From: Mannheimia haemolytica
GTDB lineage: Bacteria > Pseudomonadota > Gammaproteobacteria > Enterobacterales > Pasteurellaceae
DNA length: 64,000 bases
Direction: 5' to 3'
Assembly: GCF_004342115.1 (NCBI RefSeq)
Contig: NZ_SMAC01000013.1
Span: 1 to 64,000, forward strand
The notes beneath the pieces are model-generated. The model searched no databases and was not told where the DNA came from. It worked only from the letters and a program-made list of their open reading frames with translations. Numbering within the stretch: the first letter of the stretch is position 1; every line of letters begins with the position of its first letter. This document shows, piece after piece, positions 40,820 through 49,757 of the stretch. A program made the translations under genes and the position numbers.

Positions 40820-41377
40820 ATGGCTATCACAGATTCCCAACAATTTAAACAACTGGTATCACAATTACAAATTGATGATACACCGGCAGAGTTTCACGGT
40901 TTTTTATGCGGTTTAATTGCCGGCGGTATTCAAGATGAGTCTTGGAAAACCCTCACCTACCAATTTACCAATGACGGACACGCATTTTCCATCGAGCCGT
41001 TAAACACTTTAACCGATTTTTATCAGCAATTAAGTGAAAGCTTTTCAGAAGCCAACACGCTGTTTAGCCTTTGGTTGCCACAAAACGAAGAAGATGGTTT
41101 TGCCTTAGCTGATGGTATCTCCGAATGGACAAACAGTTTCTTACTTGGACTTGGCGTTGCTCAACCTAAATTACAACAAGAAACCGATGAGGTTGGCGAG
41201 GCAATCGATGATTTAGATGAAATCGCCAAACTAGGCTACAGTGACGATGATAATAACGAGGAACTACTGGAGGCTGGCGAAGAAGTGTTGGAATATCTGC
41301 GAGTTTTAGCCTTATTCTTGCACAGCCATTTTGCTTTAGGCGTGCCGAAAACCGAAGAAAAGCCACCATTACACTAA
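40820..41377 (+). CDS. ygfB: YgfB-family (UPF0149) protein
   Basis: The 185-residue protein starts MAITDSQQFKQLVSQLQ and shows the family core AEFHGFLCGLIAGG and LFSLWLPQNEEDGFALADGISEWTNSFLLGLG, with an acidic segment DLDEIAKLGYSDDDNNEELLE. Function in this group is not established; YgfB regulates a transcription factor in Pseudomonas. The frame upstream of 40820 crosses the shared promoter and is not used. Divergent from zapA, conserved arrangement. Confidence 0.9.
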   Translation: MAITDSQQFKQLVSQLQIDDTPAEFHGFLCGLIAGGIQDESWKTLTYQFTNDGHAFSIEPLNTLTDFYQQLSESFSEANTLFSLWLPQNEEDGFALADGISEWTNSFLLGLGVAQPKLQQETDEVGEAIDDLDEIAKLGYSDDDNNEELLEAGEEVLEYLRVLALFLHSHFALGVPKTEEKPPLH

Positions 41378-41429
41378 TGAATAAATACAAGCGGTTCAAT
41401 TTCATCTCTATTTTGCAAATATATTATGC

Positions 41430-41451
41430 GGGGCGAAAAATATTTCGCCCC
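41430..41451. repeat. GC-rich hairpin in the hemE leader
   Basis: GGGGCGAAA-AATA-TTTCGCCCC is a perfect 9-bp stem between ygfB and hemE, flanked by GC on one side and TACC on the other. It could terminate ygfB or belong to a dispersed repeat class. There is no long T run. Confidence 0.5.
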
Positions 41452-41474
41452 TACCAAAATCAAAGGAAAAACCA

Positions 41475-42539
41475 ATGTCAGAATTAAAAAACGATCGCTA
41501 TTTAAAAGCGTTATTGCGTGAACCTGTGGATATGACCCCGGTCTGGATGATGCGTCAAGCCGGGCGTTATTTGCCGGAATATAAAGCCACCCGAGCAGAA
41601 GCCGGCGATTTTATGTCACTCTGCCGTAACGCTGATTTAGCGTGTGAAGTCACCTTACAACCGCTACGCCGTTATGAACTCGATGCAGCTATCCTATTTT
41701 CCGATATTTTAACTGTGCCTGATGCAATGGGATTAGGTTTAAGTTTTGGTGCAGGTGAAGGCCCTAAATTTGCCCGCCCGGTGGCAAGCCTCAATGATGT
41801 CAATCAGCTACCGATTCCTGATCCGGAAGACGAGTTGCAATATGTAATGAATGCGGTGCGTACCATTCGCCGAGAATTGAAAGGCGAAGTGCCACTAATT
41901 GGTTTTTCTGGCAGCCCTTGGACACTCGCCACCTATATGGTGGAAGGTGGTTCAAGCAAAGCATTTACCAAAATCAAAAAAATGCTTTACGCTGAGCCTC
42001 ACATTCTACACAAATTGCTGGACAAGTTAGCTGACAGTGTCATCTTATACTTAAATGCCCAAATCAAAGCCGGTGCTCAAGCGGTGATGGTATTCGACAC
42101 TTGGGGCGGTGTATTGGCTCACGAGGATTACAAAGCCTTCTCATTACACTATATGCACAAAATTGTGGACGGCTTAATTCGAGAAAATGAAGGACGTAAA
42201 GTGCCTGTTACCCTATTCACCAAAGGCGGAGGCTTATGGTTAGAAGCGATTGCAGAAACGGGCTGCGATGCCGTTGGGCTAGATTGGACAGTCGATATTG
42301 CCGATGCTCGCCGCCGTATTGGCGACAAAGTTGCGTTGCAAGGCAATATGGATCCAAGCGTGCTGTATGCAAGCCCTGAACGAATCGAACAAGAAGTAAA
42401 AAACATTCTTGCCGGCTTCGGCAACGGCAGCGGACACGTCTTTAATCTTGGACACGGCATTCATTTAGATGTGCCGGTGGAAAGCCCGAAAGTGTTTGTT
42501 GATGCGATTCACAACTACTCGAAGCAGTATCATAAATAA
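41475..42539 (+). CDS. hemE: HemE, uroporphyrinogen decarboxylase
   Basis: HemE makes coproporphyrinogen III in haem synthesis. The 354-residue protein has the N-terminal signature [15 protein letters not shown], the catalytic aspartate in [33 protein letters not shown], and the C-terminal [13 protein letters not shown]. The ATG has an AAAGGAAAA site. A dispersed repeat starts 11 bp after the stop codon. Length is normal. Confidence 0.96.
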   Translation: MSELKNDRYLKALLREPVDMTPVWMMRQAGRYLPEYKATRAEAGDFMSLCRNADLACEVTLQPLRRYELDAAILFSDILTVPDAMGLGLSFGAGEGPKFARPVASLNDVNQLPIPDPEDELQYVMNAVRTIRRELKGEVPLIGFSGSPWTLATYMVEGGSSKAFTKIKKMLYAEPHILHKLLDKLADSVILYLNAQIKAGAQAVMVFDTWGGVLAHEDYKAFSLHYMHKIVDGLIRENEGRKVPVTLFTKGGGLWLEAIAETGCDAVGLDWTVDIADARRRIGDKVALQGNMDPSVLYASPERIEQEVKNILAGFGNGSGHVFNLGHGIHLDVPVESPKVFVDAIHNYSKQYHK

Positions 42540-42550
42540 TGGATAAAATG

Positions 42551-42615
42551 CCCTCTCTCCTTGTGGGAGAGGGACAGATTTTTCTTTGTTCAGAAGAAAA
42601 ATCAGGGAGAGGGGC
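42551..42615. repeat. Dispersed two-hairpin repeat, copy 2
   Basis: CCCTCTCTCC-TTGT-GGGAGAGGG, then TTTTCT-TTGTTC-AGAAGAAAA, then ATCAGGGAGAGGGG, nearly identical to 35811-35876. A lone uptake sequence follows at 42616-42624 and a partial reverse copy at 42653-42670. Confidence 0.8.
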
Positions 42616-42685
42616 AAGCGGTCATTTTTATACAGAATTTTGCAAAATCGTTCCCTTCTCTCTGAAAAATAAAGAAGGAAATACA

Positions 42686-43276
42686 ATGAGAAACCCGATT
42701 CATAAACGCATGGAACATTTCGAGCCTTGGCAAAACACCACATTTATGGCGTGCCTATGCGAAAGAATGTACCCCAACTATCAGCTTTTTTGTGAAGTAA
42801 CCGAACAGCCTGAAAAAGCTAAGGTATTCCAAAATATTTTAAATTTAGTCTGGGAATATTTAACCATAAAAGGGGCAAAAATTAATTTCGATAACCAACT
42901 GGAAAAATTAGAAGAAATCATTCCTGATGTGAACGAATATGCGTTTTTTGGTGTCTTACCTGCACAGGAAGCTTGCGAAGCCCTTTCTGAACTTCTTCAC
43001 AGTATTATCGCTGGTTCAACCCTTGAACAAGCAATCCGCATCAGCCAAATTTCATTAGGCACAGTTGCCAGCTATTTGGAAATGCAACAAGATAAAGAAC
43101 TGAACGAGCAAGAGCTAAAGAATTCTGAAGAAATTCAAGAAGAACTGGACGTACAGTGGCAAATATACCGCTTGCTAAACGAATGTGAAAAACGTGATCT
43201 TGATCTCATTTTTGAACTTAAAGATGAAATCAGAAGCAGCGGGATTAGTAATATCGGGTTAAATATTAACCAATAG
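42686..43276 (+). CDS. YjaG-family (DUF416) protein
   Basis: The 196-residue protein starts MRNPIHKRMEHFEPWQN and matches the DUF416/YjaG family (FMACLCERMYPNY; WEYL; PDVNEYAFFGVLPAQEACEALSELL). It is acidic and helical, with unknown function. The frame extends upstream to 42539 through the dispersed repeat, but the ATG at 42686 has an AAGAAGGAA site and gives the family start. It lies upstream of hupA, as yjaG does in E. coli. Confidence 0.88.
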   Translation: MRNPIHKRMEHFEPWQNTTFMACLCERMYPNYQLFCEVTEQPEKAKVFQNILNLVWEYLTIKGAKINFDNQLEKLEEIIPDVNEYAFFGVLPAQEACEALSELLHSIIAGSTLEQAIRISQISLGTVASYLEMQQDKELNEQELKNSEEIQEELDVQWQIYRLLNECEKRDLDLIFELKDEIRSSGISNIGLNINQ

Positions 43277-43411
43277 CATTGATATTTGCAAAATCTTGCT
43301 TAATAATACTTTGAGAAATCTTAACTTTGAATTAAGCTATCGCAAGGTTTCAATAACTTCTCAGACGTTTTACGTCATTTATTAAAAACACATATCTTAG
43401 AGGATAAAACT

Positions 43412-43684
43412 ATGAACAAAACTGAGTTAATCGATGCTATCGCCGCTGGTGCAAACTTAACCAAGAAAGATGCTAAAGCAGCATTAGAAGCAACTCTTGA
43501 TGCAATCTCTGCAAGCTTAAAAGCAGGCGACGCTGTTCAATTAATCGGCTTCGGTACTTTTAAAGTAAATGAGCGTAAAGCACGTACTGGTCGTAACCCA
43601 AAAACTGGTGAAGAGATCAAAATTGCAGCAGCTAAAGTACCTGCATTCGTTTCAGGTAAAGCATTAAAAGATTTAGTAAAATAA
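43412..43684 (+). CDS. hupA: HU nucleoid protein, alpha type
   Basis: The 90-residue protein [20 protein letters not shown] has the HU/IHF signature [24 protein letters not shown] with the DNA-binding arm (about 46-76). It binds and bends DNA without sequence preference. The upstream yjaG-like gene supports hupA rather than hupB. The 135-bp leader and the strong terminator suggest an independent, strongly expressed gene. AGAGGAT precedes the ATG. Confidence 0.95.
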   Translation: MNKTELIDAIAAGANLTKKDAKAALEATLDAISASLKAGDAVQLIGFGTFKVNERKARTGRNPKTGEEIKIAAAKVPAFVSGKALKDLVK

Positions 43685-43704
43685 TTCTTTAAAGATATAA
43701 AAAT

Positions 43705-43735
43705 AAAGCCTGGATTATAATCCAGGCTTTATTTT
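43705..43735. terminator. hupA terminator (bidirectional)
   Basis: AAAGCCTGGATTA (43705-43717) is followed by its perfect inverse (43718-43730), then ATTTTT. It also serves the convergent lipoprotein gene. Confidence 0.92.
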
Positions 43736-43772
43736 TAGCGTGTTTCGATAGCTACAGAGAAACTAAAAAGCA

Positions 43773-44333
43773 CTATTTGCTTTCAATCGCTTTTTTCATT
43801 TCTTCAACTTTTGTTTCTGTCTCAACTTTCACTTCTGCTGCCTTCTCAGCTACTGCCTTTTTAGCTTCTTCTGCTTTATCTGCTGTTGCTTGAGTCGCAT
43901 CACTTGCTGCTGCTTTTAGTTCTTCCACTTTAGCTTCAGTTGTGGCTTTTAACTCAGCAGCTTTCTCTGCTACTGCCTTTTTTGCCTCTTCTGTTTTATC
44001 TGTTGTTGCTTGAGCTGCATCATTTGCTGCTGCTTTTAGTTCTTCCACTTTAGCTTCAGTTGTGGTTTTTAACTCAGTGGCTTTCTCTGCCACTGCCTTT
44101 TTTGCCTCTTCTGTTTTATCTGCTGTTGCTTGAGCTGCATCATTTGCTGCCGCTTTCAACTCTTCAACCTTCGCTTCAGTAGCCGATTTAACTTCTGCAG
44201 CTTTTTCAGCTACAGCTTCTTTTACTTCAACCGCTTTGTCTGTAGTTGATTGCGCGGCTTCTTTTGCCTGATCACAAGCAGCAAGTGCCATAGTTGTACC
44301 TAACACTAATAATGATAAAAATGATTTTTTCAT
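43773..44333 (-). CDS. Repeat lipoprotein of 40-residue amphipathic helices
   Basis: The 186-residue protein has a lipoprotein signal (MKKSFLSLLVLGTTMALAAC, C20) and then only Ala/Lys/Glu-rich helical repeats. The unit is 40 residues (EELKAAANDAAQATADKTEE and AKKAVAEKA.ELK.TTEAKV), present about three and a half times. The DNA repeat is therefore about 120 bp and nearly identical between copies, so the length may vary by recombination. It resembles late-embryogenesis-abundant or apolipoprotein-like helices. It has no named homologue that I recognise. It is probably anchored in the outer or inner membrane facing the periplasm. Confidence 0.85.
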   Translation of the reverse strand: MKKSFLSLLVLGTTMALAACDQAKEAAQSTTDKAVEVKEAVAEKAAEVKSATEAKVEELKAAANDAAQATADKTEEAKKAVAEKATELKTTTEAKVEELKAAANDAAQATTDKTEEAKKAVAEKAAELKATTEAKVEELKAAASDATQATADKAEEAKKAVAEKAAEVKVETETKVEEMKKAIESK

Positions 44334-44360
44334 ACCGAGTTCCTTAAATAAACTAAAAAT

Positions 44361-44385
44361 AACGCACTTTGTAATAAAGTGCGTT
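44361..44385. terminator. Hairpin between rne and the repeat lipoprotein gene
   Basis: AACGCACTTT (44361-44370) pairs with AAAGTGCGTT (44376-44385). It sits 28 bp upstream of the lipoprotein ATG, so it could be a second rne terminator or part of the lipoprotein mRNA leader. Confidence 0.5.
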
Positions 44386-44430
44386 TACTTAGGCAGAAAA
44401 ATTGATAGAAAGTTCATACTTTGATAAAAA

Positions 44431-44460
44431 AATGCCTATTAGTTATAACTAATAGGCATT
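44431..44460 (-). terminator. rne terminator
   Basis: AATGCCTATTAGTTA is followed by its exact inverse, giving a 30-bp perfect palindrome, then a T run on the minus strand. It lies 18 bp after the rne stop. Confidence 0.9.
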
Positions 44461-44478
44461 TAAACCAATTAATTGTAC

Positions 44479-47421
44479 TTAACCATTGGTTGAACGAGGC
44501 GCTGACTGCACTTGGCTCACTGCGCTGGTATATCCGCCAAACCCTTTGCCATAGAAATAGTATTTAGAGTTTTGCCATTGGCTAATTTCGACTACTTCAA
44601 GCTTGTCACTTGGTGCAGAAGCAATGGTCATAGCGGCTTGGGTATGCTCAACACGAGAGAATGTACCTAATCTGCCGTTAAATCGATAATCGCTTTCGTA
44701 AGTTGATTTTGGCACTTCAATCGGGTTAGTAACCTCTTCCACAATCGCTGGTGCAACCGTTGCTTGCGATTGGAATTTACTGACTCGCTCATTTTTCTCT
44801 TTAACTAAATCACGTTCAGAATGCTGAGCAACAACACTACCAAATGGAGCAATATGCTCTTTTACCTCTACTGGTTTTACGTCTTCAGAAGCAACTTTTT
44901 CTTCTTTCGGTTTGGAAAGCTGTTCTTGCTTCTCCTTAACCAAATCACGGTTAGTTGCTTGTGCTACAAAGCCACCTAGCGGACTAACTGTATGAAGCTT
45001 CTTCTCTTCTGATTTTTTCTCTGTCTCAACAAGCTGATTTTCTTGCTGTTCAAGCATTTGATCAACAGATAAGAATGATGCTTTTTCCTCTACTTTGACA
45101 GTAGAGGTAACCTGAACCCAAACTTTACCGCTGGCAAGCTCCGGCGAAGCAACCGCTGATGTCAGAGGCATAGGCGAAGCTATTTGATTACGTTGATTAT
45201 CACGACGACGTTGATTACCCACACGCAAATGGCGAGGTAAACGGCGTTGGCGGTTATTTTCACGTCCTTCGTTCGTTGTTTCTACCACAGGAACTGTTTC
45301 AACCGGCAACTCTTGAGTTGCAAGCGGTTGAATTTGCTGATTTTTTTGCACATTTTCAACTTGCTTCGCAACGGTTTCTTCAACTGCTGGCGTGAGGTTT
45401 TCTGCTTCCACGTCTTGTGTTTCAACACGCACTTTTTTGCGTAGGTCGCGACGTTGGCGGCGTTCGGTTTGAACCTCACGAGAGTTGCTACGACTCTCTT
45501 GCTCGGTTACGCCGGAAACTTCTTCCACTACCGCTCGGCGTGCTTTTTTCTCGCTACGCACCGGTTTTTCTTCCGCCGGAGTAGCTTGCGCTTGCACGGT
45601 TTTACGCTCTTGGTTTTCCGCTTTGGTATTGCGGTTCGGGCGTTCACGGCGTTGGCGACGATCACGCTGGTTGCGTGCTTTCGGCTTCGGTTTTTCTTCC
45701 ACTTTTTCTTCGCTAAACCAGCCTTTAATGGTCGCAATTAAGCGGCTTAATAGCGATGGTTTTGGTGGTTCGGTAGGTGTTGGCGAAGGTTGGAGATTCA
45801 GCTCCGAGCTTTGTAACACAGACTCTACCGTAATCACCGGCTCGTTACGGGTAACCAGCACATCTTCTTGATGGTGATGATGTGGGTGTTCTTCCTCATT
45901 GCGAGCTTCATAATGCTTGGTTAAATCGTAGCTTAACGTTGGGGTAATTTCATTTTCACGCAGGCGATATACGCTGAAATGCGGTGTTTCCATACTTTCA
46001 GACGGTACTACAACAATTTGTACATCGTGGCGTTTTTCAATGCTGGAAATCGCTTTACGTTTTTCATTGAGTAAGTAGCTGGCGATTTGCACCGGCACAA
46101 TGGTGTGAACCTGTGCAGTGTTTTCTTTGATTGCCTCTTCTTCTAATAAACGTAAAATTGACAGTGCGATTGATTCATTATCACGTACTTTACCCGTTCC
46201 CTGACAGCGAGGGCAGATATGCGATGAAGCCTCACTTAATGATGGGCTTAAACGCTGACGGCTCATTTCTAACAAACCGAAACGGGAAATACGGGCAAAT
46301 TGGATTCTCGCACGGTCTTGGCGGGTTGCCTCACGAATACGGTTTTCCACTTCGCGTTGGTGGCGAACCGGCGTCATATCGATAAAGTCGATCACAATCA
46401 AACCGCCTAAGTCACGTAAACGTAACTGACGAGCAATTTCATCGGCTGCCTCTAAGTTAGTATTGAGTGCAGTTTCTTCAATATCGCCACCACGGGTCGA
46501 GCGTGAAGAGTTAATATCAATCGCGGTTAAGGCTTCTGTGACATCAATGACGATAGAGCCACCGGAAGGTAAACGCACTTCACGTTGGAACGCCGATTCG
46601 ATTTGCGATTCAATTTGATAGTGGCTGAATAGTGGTACTTCGCCTTCGTATAATTTCACACGGTTGATGAAATCCGGGCGAACAAGGCGAATGTGGTTTT
46701 TGGCTTTCTCGAACACTTTTTTGTTGTCGATTAAGATTTCGCCAATATCACGGCGTAGATAGTCACGAATTGCACGCACAATCACGTCACTTTCTTGGTG
46801 AATTAAGAACGGAGCAGGGCGAGATTCCGCCGCTTTTTTAATCGCTTCCCAGTGGTGTAACAAGACTTTTAAGTCCCATTGTAACTCTTCCGGCGATTTG
46901 CCGACACCGGCGGTACGCACGATTAAGCCGACATCTTCCGGCACATCTAAGCAGTCTAATGCCTCTTTGAGTTCTAAACGCTCATCGCCTTCAATACGGC
47001 GGGAAATACCACCGGCACGAGGGTTGTTCGGCATTAAAACTAAGTAACTGCCCGCAAGCGAAATAAAAGTGGTTAAGGCAGCCCCTTTGTTGCCACGCTC
47101 TTCTTTGCTGACTTGAACAATCACTTCTTGCCCTTCTTGAATAATATCTTTGATATTCGGGCGACCGTTAAACACATAGTCTGACGGGAAGTATTCTCGG
47201 GAAATTTCTTTTAAAGGTAGGAAGCCGTGGCGTTCTGCACCGTAATCTACGAATGCAGCTTCAAGGCTTGGTTCGACACGGGTAATTTTACCCTTGTAGA
47301 TATTGGATTTTTTCTGTTCGTGACCCGGGCTTTCAATGTCCAAGTCAAATAAGCGTTGCCCATCAACGAGGGCAACACGCAACTCTTCTTTTTGAGTTGC
47401 ATTGATTAACATTCTTTTCAT
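44479..47421 (-). CDS. rne: RNase E
   Basis: RNase E starts mRNA decay and matures rRNA and tRNA. The 980-residue protein has an N-terminal S1 domain (about 35-120), a 5'-sensor and the catalytic region [23 protein letters not shown] and VIDFIDM. The zinc link is CPRCQGTG near 405. From about 520 it is an unstructured basic scaffold ([17 protein letters not shown]). The end (about 928-963) keeps AAMT..AP, W and F.G-K-G, resembling the PNPase-binding tip of E. coli RNase E. A 27-residue motif is duplicated at 811-838 and 856-882. Confidence 0.96.
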   Translation of the reverse strand: MKRMLINATQKEELRVALVDGQRLFDLDIESPGHEQKKSNIYKGKITRVEPSLEAAFVDYGAERHGFLPLKEISREYFPSDYVFNGRPNIKDIIQEGQEVIVQVSKEERGNKGAALTTFISLAGSYLVLMPNNPRAGGISRRIEGDERLELKEALDCLDVPEDVGLIVRTAGVGKSPEELQWDLKVLLHHWEAIKKAAESRPAPFLIHQESDVIVRAIRDYLRRDIGEILIDNKKVFEKAKNHIRLVRPDFINRVKLYEGEVPLFSHYQIESQIESAFQREVRLPSGGSIVIDVTEALTAIDINSSRSTRGGDIEETALNTNLEAADEIARQLRLRDLGGLIVIDFIDMTPVRHQREVENRIREATRQDRARIQFARISRFGLLEMSRQRLSPSLSEASSHICPRCQGTGKVRDNESIALSILRLLEEEAIKENTAQVHTIVPVQIASYLLNEKRKAISSIEKRHDVQIVVVPSESMETPHFSVYRLRENEITPTLSYDLTKHYEARNEEEHPHHHHQEDVLVTRNEPVITVESVLQSSELNLQPSPTPTEPPKPSLLSRLIATIKGWFSEEKVEEKPKPKARNQRDRRQRRERPNRNTKAENQERKTVQAQATPAEEKPVRSEKKARRAVVEEVSGVTEQESRSNSREVQTERRQRRDLRKKVRVETQDVEAENLTPAVEETVAKQVENVQKNQQIQPLATQELPVETVPVVETTNEGRENNRQRRLPRHLRVGNQRRRDNQRNQIASPMPLTSAVASPELASGKVWVQVTSTVKVEEKASFLSVDQMLEQQENQLVETEKKSEEKKLHTVSPLGGFVAQATNRDLVKEKQEQLSKPKEEKVASEDVKPVEVKEHIAPFGSVVAQHSERDLVKEKNERVSKFQSQATVAPAIVEEVTNPIEVPKSTYESDYRFNGRLGTFSRVEHTQAAMTIASAPSDKLEVVEISQWQNSKYYFYGKGFGGYTSAVSQVQSAPRSTNG

Positions 47422-47877
47422 TGTGTTTTCTCATTATTTTGTTTTTGTCTTACACGGTCATTTTGACCCATTAATAAGGGAATGGATTTAATGTCTATCT
47501 CACGACTGTCTTCATTCCCGATAGTGCATTGATGGTTGTCTTACGTTTACTTTGTCTTGTCTTAAAGAAACTGCAAAATCAATCACTTAAGGCTTGTTTA
47601 TCTCTATTACAAGCGGTTATTTTTGCTTTATTTTTTGCAATTTTCTATTGCTTTTTCAAGCCAAAAATAACGAGTCATTATCGCATTTTAACCCTGAAAA
47701 AGGCAAGGTAATTGTTGTATGGTAGCTGTTATTTGTTGTGGAGATGAATATAATGAAAATGAATGGGGTGATAAGGAAAAATAATGAGATTTAGTGTGAG
47801 TGCTGGAGATAAGCGTGAAATCCAAGCGGTTAAATTTGCAAAAAAAGAGCTAAATTTAACCGCTTGTAAAGCGAATA
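47422..47877. promoter_or_regulatory. rne upstream region and long leader
   Basis: These 456 bp contain no convincing gene. Most is probably the promoter and 5' leader of rne, which in E. coli is about 360 nt and mediates autoregulation. GGTCATTTTGACC (47457-47469) is a small hairpin near the rne start. A plus-strand frame at 47529-47711 has no ribosome site or family match. The far end (47823-47866) is a terminator for the hydrolase gene. Confidence 0.4.
47823..47866 (-). terminator. Terminator of the hydrolase gene (paired uptake-like sequences)
   Basis: CAAGCGGTTAAATTT (47823-47837) pairs perfectly with AAATTTAACCGCTTG (47852-47866). Both copies carry the GGTTAA variant, so the pairing is kept. 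Confidence 0.75.
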
Positions 47878-48723
47878 TTATGCTTTTGCCGTCATTTTTT
47901 TCACTGCTTCTTCAGTGGTCCAGAGGTCATTTGCGATAATACGGTAGTTGGTTAATGCTGCAAGGTAGCCGTCACCTTCAGGAATACGAGGCCCTGCGGT
48001 TGCATCTTTCACCACTGTTACTTCAAAACCTTGTTCGATTAATTCACGCAAGTGTGAATCAATACATAAGTTGGCAGCCATACCGGCTAAAATTACTTGG
48101 TCGATTTTACGTTTGCGTAATTGCAGCACTAAGTCATTGGTTTCCGGTCCAAAGATTTTGTGTGGAGAGGCGATCACTGTTTTGCCATCAAAAATATATG
48201 GCTTGTACTCAGGCATAAAGTCTGCACCTGAATTTTCAAAGCCTTCCATGGTGTATTGACCTTTTCTTGCAAACATTCCGCTGTCGTGCATAAAGTGTTC
48301 GCCCGGTGAACCAAATTCCCATTTGTGATCGGTTGGGTAATAGTAGTGTGACGAAACAAAGGTTGGCATATCTACTGCTTTTGCTGCTTTAAATAAACTT
48401 TCAATATTCGCTACCGTGTTGTTCTCTTTTATTGAATCACCTAACACGCCCCACATCACGCCTTTCGGGCTTAGGAAATCAATTTGTGGATCAACTACCA
48501 CTAATGCCACACGTTTTGGATCAATAGTCATTCCATGGCGTTTTAAACCGTATTGTTCCGGCTCGGCATAAGGTGATTTTTCTGCACTGGCTTGTTTTGC
48601 ATTTGCTGTTGATGCAATACCTAATGCACCTAATACACTGGCTGCCATTGCAATACGAGAGCCGTGGTTAAGGGCTTGACGGCGTTCTTGGTTGATTTCT
48701 TCAAATTGTTCCTGTGACATCAT
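47878..48723 (-). CDS. Isochorismatase-family hydrolase with probable Tat signal
   Basis: The 281-residue protein has a hydrolase domain (about 65-270) with the family triad: Asp in LVVVDPQIDFLS, Lys in ASPHKIFGPE and Cys in AGMAANLCIDSHL. The N-terminus carries ERRQALNHG and then AMAASVLGALGIASTANA, which looks like a twin-arginine signal, so it may be exported folded. Most relatives are cytoplasmic amidases such as nicotinamidase. The substrate is unknown. A divergent AraC-type gene 126 bp upstream may regulate it. An alternative start at the second ATG is possible. Confidence 0.82.
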   Translation of the reverse strand: MMSQEQFEEINQERRQALNHGSRIAMAASVLGALGIASTANAKQASAEKSPYAEPEQYGLKRHGMTIDPKRVALVVVDPQIDFLSPKGVMWGVLGDSIKENNTVANIESLFKAAKAVDMPTFVSSHYYYPTDHKWEFGSPGEHFMHDSGMFARKGQYTMEGFENSGADFMPEYKPYIFDGKTVIASPHKIFGPETNDLVLQLRKRKIDQVILAGMAANLCIDSHLRELIEQGFEVTVVKDATAGPRIPEGDGYLAALTNYRIIANDLWTTEEAVKKMTAKA

Positions 48724-48849
48724 TTTATCCTCATTAATAGATATACAAATTGTAATGATAACTTGCGTTACCGAACGGGTTGCTATTATAATGACTCCCT
48801 TCCGCTTGTTTTAACCGTTCGTCTCAATTGTTTACCCAAGGAGCTTAAT

Positions 48850-49674
48850 GTGGATAGTTTGACTCATCTTTTTACCCAATTTCAGTTTCGTACGGACTTA
48901 TTTCATCTAGGTCAGTTGTGCCAAATCGGGACTTTTAATGAAGAGAATAAAGGCTATTTACATTTTGTTCGCCAAGGACGTTTTATTTTAAATCAGGCTG
49001 CTGAACGCCCGATTACGATTGAACGCCCAGCGATTATTTTTTCACCGACCAATATTTTGCACAGTTTGCACCCGTTAGATGATAGTGGGTTAGATATCTT
49101 CTGCATTAATTTTGATTTTGGCAAAGGGATTCGCAACCCATTAACGCATACCTTGCACAATATTGTGATCTTAGAGTTGGCACAGTATCCGGAATTGGGG
49201 GTATTAGCCGATCAAATTTTTAGTGAAGTAAATCAGAAAGGGTGTGGTTATCAGGCAATGATCCACCATTTATGTGCCTATTTTACCTTGAAGGTTGCTC
49301 GTCAATGTTTAGAAAAAGGGTATATTCAAACAGGTTTGTTAAAAGGCTTGGCAGATAAGCAACTGGGGAAAGTGCTGTTAGCTATTCACAGTGCACCGGA
49401 ACGAGATTGGAATGTAGAGGAGTTGGCAAATGTGGCATTAATGTCTCGCTCACGCTTTGCTGCTTATTTTAAACAAATTATGGGGGTTTCACCGATGGAT
49501 TATCTCACTAACTGGCGAGTAGCGGTTGCCCAGCATTTATTACAAAAAGGGATACCGGTAGCATTGGTGGCAGAGCAAGTCGGTTATAGCCATAATGCTG
49601 CTCTCAGCCGTGTCTTTATGCGGGAATTAGGGCTTTCGCCTACCGAGTGGTTAGCTCAAAATAAAGAATCGTAA
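48850..49674 (+). CDS. AraC-family transcriptional regulator
   Basis: The 274-residue protein has an N-terminal cupin-like sensor (about 10-130) and a C-terminal pair of helix-turn-helix motifs: WNVEELANVALMSRSRFAAYF and VPVALVAEQVGYSHNAALSR-like IPVALVAEQVGYSHN, then GLSPTEW. I start at GTG 48850, which has AAGGAG seven bases upstream; the frame to 48763 lacks a site. It is divergent from the exported hydrolase gene and probably controls it. The effector is unknown. Confidence 0.85.
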   Translation: MDSLTHLFTQFQFRTDLFHLGQLCQIGTFNEENKGYLHFVRQGRFILNQAAERPITIERPAIIFSPTNILHSLHPLDDSGLDIFCINFDFGKGIRNPLTHTLHNIVILELAQYPELGVLADQIFSEVNQKGCGYQAMIHHLCAYFTLKVARQCLEKGYIQTGLLKGLADKQLGKVLLAIHSAPERDWNVEELANVALMSRSRFAAYFKQIMGVSPMDYLTNWRVAVAQHLLQKGIPVALVAEQVGYSHNAALSRVFMRELGLSPTEWLAQNKES

Positions 49675-49715
49675 CCTGATTGGCAATAAAGAGCAGAATG
49701 GTAAAAATATCAGAA

Positions 49716-49751
49716 ATTTAACCGCTTGTTATGTTGCACAAGCGGTTAAAT
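49716..49751. terminator. Bidirectional terminator of paired uptake-like sequences
   Basis: ATTTAACCGCTTGT (49716-49729) pairs perfectly with ACAAGCGGTTAAAT (49738-49751). It separates the convergent AraC and ubiD genes. Confidence 0.75.
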
Positions 49752-49757
49752 GTTGCC

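Noticed and set aside
45247-45871. Plus-strand frames opposite the rne tail
   Set aside because: They are antisense to a long, well-supported coding region with biased composition.
47529-47711. Plus-strand 60-residue frame in the rne leader
   Set aside because: No ribosome site, low-complexity hydrophobic product partly encoded by an uptake sequence, and no family match.
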